A DNA stretch of 64,000 nucleotides from Tachypleus tridentatus (taxonomy: Eukaryota; Arthropoda; Merostomata; Xiphosura; Limulidae): NCBI RefSeq assembly GCF_004210375.1, contig NC_134834.1, positions 153,655,290-153,719,289 of the forward strand. The letters are read 5' to 3'. This document shows, piece after piece, positions 55,678-64,000 of the stretch (positions are counted from its first letter, which is position 1; each line of letters begins with the position of its first letter). A model generated the notes under the pieces. That model made no database searches. It saw only the letters and a program-made list of their open reading frames with translations, and was not told where the DNA came from. The translations under genes were made by a program, and so were the position numbers.

Positions 55678-56901
55678 CAGTGTCCCCAAAAAATGTATAC
55701 ACACTTTGAATTATTATAAATACAATGTTTATTAAGATATATCTAGGTTTTATAATCTAAGTTTAAGAAGACAAGTGTAGAATCTTTTGAGTTCTCGCAG
55801 GTGTTCAAACTGATGACCATTCTGATCCAGGCACCGCTAATAATGCGGACAGATGGAATTGTAAACTTCACGAATCATTTCATGTGGTATTTAGGTGCAT
55901 TCTATTTCAATTGCAATGCTCAACTCATTGAATATTGCAGGTTTTATACTATTAACCTTATGTTTGACGAATCCACATAAAAACAAAAAACAAAGATGTG
56001 AGGTCTTGTGAACGTGGGGGAAATTCAGTGCTACCTCTTCGCCCAACCCATCTGTTCGGCCAAATTTCGTCAAGATTGGCCCTCACATTACGATAGTAGT
56101 GGGGAGGTGTTACATCTTGCTGGAAATAAAACTCTTCATCTTCAAATTGCTCTCGAATGTGTAGCACAACAGATTTTTGCAGCAAGTTCAGATAAACGAA
56201 ACTAGTGACTGTGTTTTCGAAAAAGAATGGTCCAATTATGCTCAACGCTGATAATCCACACCACACTGTAATCCATGGTAAGTTAATGTGATGTTCAACC
56301 ATAACGTGCAGGTTCTGGAGTGCCAAGTTGGTGCAATTGTGGCGATTAACTTAAATGTGGACTCATCGCTCCAGACAATCTTGTTTGAAAACTGTGCATC
56401 CTCTGCAGCTTTTGATGGGTACCACTCGCAAAATTCATTTCTCCAGTCAGGATCATCTTAATTGAAGGCGTGGACTAATTTCAGAATAAAACTTTTCCAG
56501 TGAACGAGCTTCAACATGCGATGAACGCTCTATTTTGAGATTCCTGTCTCACGGGCTGATTGCCGAACAGATTTCCTTGGAGATTGGTGGAGATTTTCCA
56601 ACAGTTCTGCTTCTCGTGTGTGAATGATGGACAACTGTGGTATTTCAGAACGCCCTTTATGGACGTCTTGAACAGTTCCATTTGTTTCAAACTTATTTTT
56701 GATGCGAGTAATAATGAGTCGCATTGGTGGATCTGTTTGACACTTCCTTCTGAACCGTCTTTGCACTTTAAGATAAATTTCCTTTTCTCAAAGCTTACTC
56801 TTGCTTCTGCCATTACTTCATATCAGTTGCACCTGTAAAAAAAGGAAAGTTTGAGTGAGTTATAATCATTCAAAATGTGTATACATTTTTGAGACACCCT
56901 G
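55678..56901 (-). mobile_element. Tc1/mariner element with both ends
   Basis: Left end CAGTGTCCCCAAAAAATGTA and the reverse complement of the right end, CAGGGTGTCTCAAAAATGTA, continue together through TACACA.TTTGAAT. TA target duplications lie at 55676-55677 and 56902-56903. The 1224-bp interior carries one broken transposase on the minus strand. Confidence 0.93.
55930..56813 (-). pseudogene. mariner transposase, frameshifted
   Basis: Starts MAEARVSFEKRKFILKCKDG, then a frame change to RRFRRKCQTDPPMRLIITRI, NKFETNGTVQDVHKGR and ENLHQSPRKSVRQSARETGI (helix-turn-helix DNA-binding part). Next comes KIVWSDEST with the first catalytic aspartate and, after another frame change, [40 protein letters not shown] with the second aspartate, and [19 protein letters not shown]. 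The third acidic residue region (usually S-P-D-L-T-P) reads SQDLTSL, keeping an aspartate. At least two frameshifts make it inactive. Confidence 0.88.
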
Positions 56902-57235
56902 TAGTTGTGAGTGGAGTACACAAGTCAACAACTTGAGGAAGTTTGCAGTAAGAAGAAATCATTGACTCGGAAATTGAGATTAAAAACACAAACAACACTT
57001 AAATTCTCAGTATATTAAGATACTCGATTACATCGAGATTACCGAAGGTATCTTTAAAAGTTTCATTGTTTAAACTTTAAACTTCAAAATTTTTCAGTCT
57101 GAGCAGGTAACTGTTCTTTAATTAAACATTCAATAATACTGATTAATGTGCTATAAGCTGCACAACGTATTTTGCATGTAATGCACATTAGTTAAAAAAT
57201 CGAATTTTTTCAATGGCAGTTTACTAGTTTTAAGT

Positions 57236-57345
57236 TAAGTACAAAGCTACAGAATGGGTATTTGTGCTCTGCTTACAACGGGTATCAAAATCCAGTTTCT
57301 ACTATTGTAAGTCCACAAATATACCGCTATGCCACTGGTAGAAAG
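57236..57345 (-). repeat. second SINE family, degraded copy
   Basis: Minus-strand tRNA-like head and body part: GCATAGCGGTATATTTGTGG, then ACTGGATTTTGATACCCGTT, then CAGAGCACAAATACCC. Matches the layout at 1110-1238. Confidence 0.6.
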
Positions 57346-57449
57346 TGATGGACTAAGAAAAATTCTCGAGGTGGAAAAATGGAGGCATTTCAATTAATTT
57401 TAAAATTACCTTGTTACATACTTAAAACTGCATTCATTACTATTGCCTC

Positions 57450-58985
57450 TCGGTGTGGATTCTTGTACGTGGTGAGGGAACCTCCCAGGGAAGGTTCTGT
57501 TCTTTCAGTTTACCTCCTCTCAGATCTAAACATCTACCCATGTGTTTGCCGTGCGTGGCAACCGGTGAAGGGGAGGAGAGGATCCTGGTGGTTGAAGGGT
57601 ACAACCCTAACATACCACTTTGGCCTTGAAGTCCTGTAGACGGGCGACCTTGGGGTGGCCCCGCTTGGGTCAGTCGGCTGGTTCACTTGGACTAGGTTGA
57701 ATGTTCTCAACAGGTGTTGTGGAGATTGTATCTGATACTAGTGTTTGGGTATAGTGCTCACGAAATCCTGGTGTTGCTGCAATGTCTTTGTTTGACATTA
57801 TAGTGCGTCCCTTCGTAGGGCTCCATGGTGGTTGGGGTCAGTGGGCACCGAAATTTCCCCTTTTTTATAAAGGATACTGCAATTAAAAATCTAAATAAAA
57901 TAGTAAAAAAACAGTCTATAGGTAAACGACCACGTCTTGAAGATTCTGAGCAGCATTCTTCACCATCTGTACCTCATTTTCTTATATTGCATTAACATTC
58001 ACTTTCAGACAAATATTTAGGGCAAATTCTGCCTTTTTCATTCAGAAGGGACTTGACGGACTTGTTGGCTTCCCAAAGTCAGTGAAGAATCTTCGATCTG
58101 GTGACATATTAGGGGAAACATCCACGTCTCAACACAAGTAACTCCTCTTGCATTCAAAGGCAATTGGGGATATACTTATTGAGGTTACACCTCATGCTAC
58201 TTTAAATTCATCATAAGGAGTTATTGTTGAGAGGGATTTGAAGAACATCTCAGAGTCGGAGATTCTTGATGGTTTCTCCATCCAAGGAGTTTTTGCAGTG
58301 AGGCGTGTATCCACTCGCAAAGAGTTCGGAAAGAGGATGTTGTTCTAAATAGACTACGCATTGGTCACAGTTTTTAACTCATCATTTTCTTTTATCTGAA
58401 ACTGATGCACCAGTGTGTAGTTTGTGTAACACTCAAATCACAATAGGCCACATTTTACTCTCTTTTCGTCGTTACGACTCTCAACGACGGCACCATTTTA
58501 AACACGTTTCGTCCCAAAGGTTGCCCAAAACGTTAGATTGTGTTATTGGTGATGGTGACACTCTCCACCTTGGTAATGTTTTAAGTTTTTTAAAGGCCAT
58601 TAATCTTTATAATGCCATTTAAGTTTTTTAATTTATACATTAGACCTTTTTAATGTGGCTCCCTTTTAAAAATCACAGTTCATTTAGTTCGATGTGAAAT
58701 TAGAAACTGGACGTAACATTAAATAACTCGAAACCAGTACTGGAAAGGCCTACTTCAGGTGACTAGTGCTGCTGTTTGAACTATACGTTTGTCATCCTGG
58801 CGCGTTGTTATTATAATTTTGCTACACGTCTTTTAAAACCTTTTTATTACTTTCCTTTCTGAAAATGGCCATAACGTCAAATAACTAACTAGGACTGGTA
58901 AGACCAATTTCAGGTGATTGACGATGGTTTTCGTACTTACCTGTAAGTCTTCCTGGCGAATATGATAATTACAGTTAAAAACCTT
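57450..58985 (+). mobile_element. internally deleted copy of the I/Jockey-type LINE
   Basis: The 5' part (57450 to about 58322) matches the LINE leader at 23457-24325. The 3' part (about 58326-58985) matches 28455-29110, including the H/C-rich segment and both 3' UTR units. The junction lies at ATCCACTCGCAAAGAGTTCG near 58320, removing about 4.1 kb that holds the zinc knuckles, endonuclease, RT and RNase H. Confidence 0.88.
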
Positions 58986-59479
58986 CACTGGAAAGTGTAC
59001 ATTGCTTGTACATTTCTTTGAAGGGTGCTTTTAAGCAGTAGACACCTTAAATGATGCATGTTGTCCAAAACATTGTACATGTATATGTAAATAAGTTTCA
59101 GTTTCGTCAAAAGTTTTAGAAACCATCATGAGATGATCATAGTCCAATCCAATAGTGATTGTGGAATATGTGTATGTATAGAATGCCTTTAAAGTGATTT
59201 ACAAGCACATGTTTTATCCAACCCATGCTGAAGACAGAGGGGATTTGTCTCCAAGGTTTGGCACTTATGAACACTGAAATGTTAGAAAAGTAACAATAAA
59301 TTAGACAAAATGATTGTTAGTACTGTAGTAGAATGACACAAGTATGAAAACTAAAGTGAAATTTGGTTTAAACTTAGTTATGCCCTCATGATGATAAAAC
59401 TTTTAATAAAAGCTAGTGTGTTCAGGCTTTAGGTAAGAAAAAAAAATAGGCACTCATTATAAGATAAAAAGTAACAAAA
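58986..59479. other. unassigned
   Basis: AT-rich sequence without recognised features. Confidence 0.4.
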
Positions 59480-59830
59480 GCTTACTGAATTATAAAGTTA
59501 TATTAAATTTGGAACAAAGCTGGATTCATTAAAGAGAAACCTTCAGACACTAACTTTTTTTTTTTTTTTTAAAGGATATTGCTTGTGTGGATTTGATGTA
59601 CTTAGATTTTCAAGAGGCTCTGATAAGGTGCTGCATGGAAAGTAAGCTAAGAATATGTATGATATAGAGATTTGAAAAATATTACTTGGTAGGGTGGTAG
59701 GTAAACTGAATGAGAGAAATCAAAGTGAAGTCTTATTTGTTACTAGTAGTCTGCTAAGTGTTTTGTTGTTAGGCCTTTGCTTTTATTATTTATGTTGATT
59801 ATAGGAGCATAATTTAATAAATTTTGGGTA
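59480..59830 (+). mobile_element. CR1/L2-like LINE reverse transcriptase fragment
   Basis: Reads CVDLMYLDFQEAL near 59590 (usual V-D-V-x-Y-L-D-F-x-K-A-F) and, with frame changes, LSVLLLGLCFYYLC near 59760, equivalent to the S-V-L-G-P-L-L-F region. An 18-base poly(T) run at about 59554 interrupts it. Strongly decayed. Confidence 0.6.
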
Positions 59831-60530
59831 AGTTTGTTTAAGATCACCTGTTCCCCTTTTTAAGATAAAATTATTTAAAAGGTATTTTAATGTTTTGCTC
59901 AAAAGCAATTATTTTGCTGTAGGAATTATCTTAATACTCTTCGTATAAACTTTTAATTGTCAACTTGCCAATTTGTCAAAATCATTCTGTAATACCCAAC
60001 ATTTTCAGTACAGCTAAAAATACCTAGAAGTTTAATTTCATCAGCAAATTTTACTGATTTATTAATTATGAGGTGAAACACTACCCTAGTGGCAGCTAAT
60101 TTACTTGTAATTGCCAATTATATTATTCACACCTCCTTTAAAAAACTTAGAAATTTTTTTTCTAGGAAGTGTTGCACAGTAAAAGTATTTGGATTGTGTT
60201 GTTTAGTCATATGCAACTTATTACATCAAAATCATCCAATTTACAGAGCTAAAAATTTTTGTAATTTTTCTCTGATATAATCTTTTATAATCATTTTTTA
60301 ATATTTTATATTAAAAGTGATACTGTTTATTGAAAAGATAATAGTTTTTTTAAGAACTCTAATTTCTCAGTAACACATTTAAAAGTTTCATCGATAAAGA
60401 TATTTAACTCGTGTGCAGTTCTAGTAAAAATTGTGTCTTGTGAGGAGAGTACATTAATTTAAAATTATGTTCTGTTGTAAAACAATGATTGTTGCACATA
60501 TGACATTGTTTTTCTGTCTTTAATCTTAGG
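59831..60530. other. unassigned, possible LINE remnant
   Basis: TTTCATCAGCAAATTTTACT near 60038 looks like conserved repeat sequence, and the segment 60559-60705 (ATCTATGTCACTGATGTAAA) may be its continuation. I cannot place either in a named element. Confidence 0.3.
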
Positions 60531-60960
60531 GCCTGGCATGGCCAGGTGGTTGAGGCTATTCCTTCATCTATGTCACTGATGTAAATAAAAAGAACAAAGG
60601 CCTTAAGACTTAACTCTGAGATTCTTCACTTTTGACATTAATCCAGTTTGATTGAACTCCATTTGTAATGATCCTTTACTTACTTTCTTCTATCCAGTTG
60701 CCTGGCATGGCCCTCGACTCGTAATCTGAGGGTTGCAGGTTCGAATCCCTGTCACACCAAACATGCTCACTCCTTCACCAGTGGGGGCATTATAATGTGA
60801 TGGTCAATTTCACTATTCGTTGGTAAAAGAGTAGCTCAAAAGTTGGTGGTTGTTGGTGATGACTAGCTGCTTTCTCTCTAGTCTTACACTGCTAAATTAG
60901 GGACAGCTGGTGCAGATAGCCCTCTTCTAGCTTTGTGTGAAATTCAAAACAAACTAAACC
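60531..60960 (+). repeat. SINE copy with a repeated head
   Basis: A SINE head start GGCCTGGCATGGCCAGGTGG at 60531 is followed by 150 bp of other sequence, and then a second start GCCTGGCATGGCC at 60701. That one runs on through CTCGACTCGTAATCTGAGGG to a full body and tail ending near 60960. Either two SINEs lie side by side or one was split by a rearrangement. Confidence 0.75.
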
Positions 60961-60964
60961 AAAC

Positions 60965-61070
60965 TTCAGGTTAAGAAAATGACTTAGGAAGGTCGAAACA
61001 TTGTACTCTCCTTATCAGTAAAAGTGTTAATACCCATACTAGCTGTTCTGAGATACATAGTTGGAACTCA
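60965..61070 (+). repeat. short dispersed repeat with GGTCGAAACATTGT motif
   Basis: CAGGTTAAGAAAATGACTTA then GGAAGGTCGAAACATTGTAC. The G-A-A-A-C motif layout is like that in the Penelope ends, and could be a related hammerhead-bearing repeat; weak. Confidence 0.35.
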
Positions 61071-61350
61071 GTTAATTGAGACTCGCTTCATCATTTATCT
61101 TGCTGATCCTTCTGTCATAGAGTAGACCTACCTAGCTATCTTTGACAAAATCAGTTAACCTGTTAAGTATTAAGGTTTCATTACTACAGAATTCTGCATT
61201 AGAAATTACTATTTTTAATAATGTTTATGTTGTCCTTACTTGGACCTTTTGAGTTAAATCAATTTAATGCTTCTTACTAAAAGAATGTCATTTTCAGAAG
61301 GTAGAAGAGGGAAGAATTCTTTTTGGAGAAGAAATATGGCTGTATGAAAG

Positions 61351-61354
<4 letters not shown>

Positions 61355-61379
<25 letters not shown>
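61355..61379. repeat. (AC)n microsatellite abutting a mini-mariner
   Basis: Run of about 12 AC units that ends directly at the CAGGGTG terminus. Confidence 0.95.
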
Positions 61380-61381
<2 letters not shown>

Positions 61382-61619
61382 GGGTGTTTGGAAAGTCACT
61401 GTGCACTCATACATTTATTAACAGACATGTTTCAATATAAAATACAGGAGGTAAATATGAATGACAATTATAAACAATGTTGAAAGTGACCTCCATTGGC
61501 ATCAGTACAGGCCTGGATCTTTCTTATTTTGTTTCTAAAAACTGCTATCAGTTGCTGGCTTGAAATAGACTGAATAAAATATGATTACAAAACTGCACAG
61601 TGACTTTCCGAACACCTTG
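61380..61619. mobile_element. internally deleted mariner (240 bp)
   Basis: Left end CAGGGTGTTTGGAAAGTCAC and the reverse complement of the right end, CAAGGTGTTCGGAAAGTCAC, continue together to TGTGCA. A TA follows on the right (61620-61621). On the left the expected TA is lost in the CA repeat. The interior keeps no transposase motif. Confidence 0.88.
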
Positions 61620-61849
61620 TATATAGTCTAGTGAAGGTGCTGTCCTGGACATGTAGGTTTCAACAATGTTGGAAAGGGTCCTGGCATCAGTCTCAGTGTG
61701 AGTGAAGCATAAACATCTTAAAGTTGCTGAAGTGTAATGGAACCTAGCAAGACGAATATCATGTGAAAAAGTTTCCACAAGACTCCCAGATTGTCACCAA
61801 CTGAAAGTTAAACAGGTGAGAAGGATTGGATGTGACACTGGTAGATAAC

Positions 61850-63880
61850 CTCTACCACTTAGATCTGTTTCTCCAAAAGATGAGACAGCAAGCACTAGTG
61901 GAAAACCATGAACCATCTGGCAGGTTTAGCCTATCTTTGAGAAGTATTGTGACTGGATTATTTTACATCATGAAGAAACATGGGGCCACACAGAACTTTA
62001 AGGTGAGCTACCTGGTATAGAGGCCAGTTACTTGTCCAAGTGTTGGAGTTCCTAAGGACATTTACTCCAGGGAAAGGCATTGTTCTGCATCACATGTTCC
62101 TGTGAGTGATGCCAAACAGTTTTTTGTTCTGATGTTCAATGGTGTGAGGAAAGAAAATAGTAGCATTTTCTGAAACATTTCAGAAAGGTAACTATTTGTA
62201 ATGTCTGGGCTCAGGAACATGCAGTTTAATGCCCAGTCCTGAGCATAAACAGTCCATAGAGAATTTGGAGGTGCAACAATAAGACTGGAGCAGACTTGTG
62301 TCCAAGCTATGCCACTGGTTAAATTCAGTGGATAATTGTGTAATCCATCTGGCTGAATTTAAAACTTGGAACAGGAATGCCACCAAGGGTCTGGCTGCTT
62401 ACATGAACTGTCTTTTCTCTATGCCTACCAAATGATCTTACCCTATAATGGCTGCAGCAGTTTGGGAAGACATACTCATGGATAGGTTCATTTAGTGACA
62501 ACCTTGTGAGACCAGTGAGCACTACCTGGATGCAAAGGCATATTTTCACCTTAACTGAGGCAGTTTCAATTGCATCTAGGTATGAGGTGGTAACTTCTGT
62601 CTAGTTGTTAGATAAGAAGCCCAGAGTGACAGCTCAGACAGACTATCTTATTCAGATTCCTCCACCAACTTGAATTTAAGACATGAACACTGTGATGCAA
62701 CCACACTGGTTTGCAGTGAATGAGCATGGCTGTCCTGATCTGATCATGGTTTACACATCACAGCCTGTACTGGTTGTGCCTACATAGGAACATCATCTTG
62801 AACAGGATAAGAGAAGTATATGCTTTGCTTATGGTCTGTTGGGGTACTAGTGAATAAACTCTCAGAACTTTGCTGTTAAGAAAAGGCAACAAGGCTATTT
62901 ATTTCAACTGATTGTTCAGAAGTTGCTGTAAAACCAATAGAGCCCATACTTTGCCAAGCAGTAGAGTAGACAAGGCTATTATTTTTGGCTGAACAGGACA
63001 AGTAAAACCAATGTAACAAGTGTTAAATGCTACAAAACATCTCTTAAAAACTAATGGAGCATAACTTGAACATAACCACTACTGTGAGAAGCATGAAAGA
63101 AAACTTGCATGAAAAGGTGATCAGCCCAGCTTAGTGTGTACCTGTGAAAGTACAAGAGTAAGAGATTAAGTACCTGATTGACAAGAGTGATTGGTAGATA
63201 TTATAAGTTATCAAGCCTTCAAAGTGAGACTACCATTCAGACCAGTAGATACTGGTTTCAATTATACAAATGGTAATAGACTAGATGTAAATGGAGAGGT
63301 ATATCTCTGGGTTTGCCTGTGAATTATCATGCATTATATTAAGGTAGTTATTTCCAACCTTGTATGTGGCATTAGCATCCTTGTGATGGACATAATACAA
63401 AAAATATTCATCAGTTTCATCTGTGGAGTGTTTTAACTGATACTACATTGGCAAGTGTATGCCTTGACTTGGAGCAACAAAAGAGATCCATATAGATCAG
63501 GGAACCAATTTCAGCAAACAGTGTGTCCCTAAAGCTGTACGAAATGTTAGGTATGGTGAAGACATGCATTTTGCCTTATCACTCCTAATTGGGTTGTTTA
63601 GCAGAATAGGTAAGACAAACTACTAAATATATGCTTGGCAGTCCCTATTGAAGTGATTGTAATTAGCACTTACTGTATGTTATAATGATGGCTTCATTGC
63701 AACTGAACAGGGGTTTAAGGTGCTGTTCTCCAACCTTGTTCATGGCAAGTAGGAAAAGCACTTCCTGTTGATAAAGTATTGTCATTCTTCATGAGCAAAT
63801 GCCCCTTAATAACCACAAAAATATGTTTAATAATTAAGGTCTGAACTAGTTGATGTTCTCATGAATTCACCCATTAGCAA
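61850..63880 (+). mobile_element. Gypsy-like LTR retrotransposon remnant
   Basis: At 62440-62590 the + strand reads, with frame changes, PIMAAAVWEDILMDRFI and IFTLTEAVSIASRYE, resembling the C-terminal part of a Gypsy gag. At about 63495-63610 it reads IQIDQGTNFSKQCV, then MLGMVKTCILPYHS and a decayed G-L-x-E stretch, matching the integrase core S-D-Q-G-x-x-F…L-G-I-x-K-x-x-T-x-x-Y-H-P. Protease, RT and RNase H are not visible between, so the middle is deleted. No LTRs found. All frames are broken. Confidence 0.6.
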
Positions 63881-63900
63881 CTTGGAAAAACATGAACATC

Positions 63901-64000
63901 AGTGATGACGAGAAACCCACTTGTTGAGAAATTTATATGCAAAAACGGCTCGTTTGGGCTGAGAAAACACTTTACATAGAAGAGCGAACAACGTTGACCT
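63901..64000. mobile_element. Penelope element end, cut by the window edge
   Basis: AGTGATGACGAGAAACCCAC, TTTATATGCAAAAACGGCTC and GAAGAGCGAACAACGTTGAC match the ends at 34204 and 42455. It is the least decayed of the three and may lead into a fuller element beyond 64000. Confidence 0.82.

Noticed and set aside
56008-56205. + strand open frame of 65 residues
   Set aside because: It is antisense to the mariner transposase.
1-64000. a new defence-type or operon-like gene system
   Set aside because: The window is eukaryotic, with one intron-bearing host gene; all other protein-like sequence I could name belongs to decayed transposons.

Overview
This window looks like non-coding-rich nuclear DNA from an arthropod. 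It is AT-rich, has no bacterial-type gene packing, and is crowded with diverged transposable elements. A tRNA-derived SINE family occurs about nine times. From memory it resembles a SINE common in chelicerate, possibly horseshoe crab, genomes; that placement is inference and was not searched.

I can support one host gene, on the + strand: a nucleotide-sugar transporter of the SLC35A type, most like the arthropod protein called UDP-galactose transporter senju. Six exons can be placed at 1654-1755, 13940-14057, 16804-16850, 18645-18784, 31264-31449 and 39019-39486. About 1.06 kb of coding sequence is spread over 37.8 kb. All junctions agree in phase except exon 1 to exon 2, which is off by one base. 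The introns are large because they have filled with nested transposons.

Layout. 1-1653: upstream DNA with a small SINE. Intron 1 (1756-13939): a long inverted-repeat element, a SINE with target duplications, a DIRS-like retroelement and a hAT transposon with terminal repeats and an 8-bp target duplication. Intron 2 (14058-16803): mostly unassigned, with a short tandem duplication. Intron 3 (16851-18644): an unidentified protein-like fragment. Intron 4 (18785-31263): a second DIRS-like element carrying a SINE, next to a near-complete but broken I/Jockey-type LINE. Intron 5 (31450-39018): CR1/L2-like LINE pieces, a SINE, and a third DIRS-like element split by a Penelope-like element with inverted ends and a 13-bp target duplication.

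Downstream of the gene (39487-64000) there is no convincing host gene. It holds a MITE, Penelope end fragments, SINEs, LINE remnants on both strands, two adjacent degenerate minisatellites, a hAT pseudogene, a mariner copy with both ends, an internally deleted LINE, a mini-mariner beside a CA microsatellite, and a Gypsy-like remnant. Every transposon open frame I read is broken, so I see no element that could move on its own. The most unusual structures are the nested Penelope element with hammerhead-like motifs, the direct LINE repeats flanking exon 5, and the paired minisatellites.
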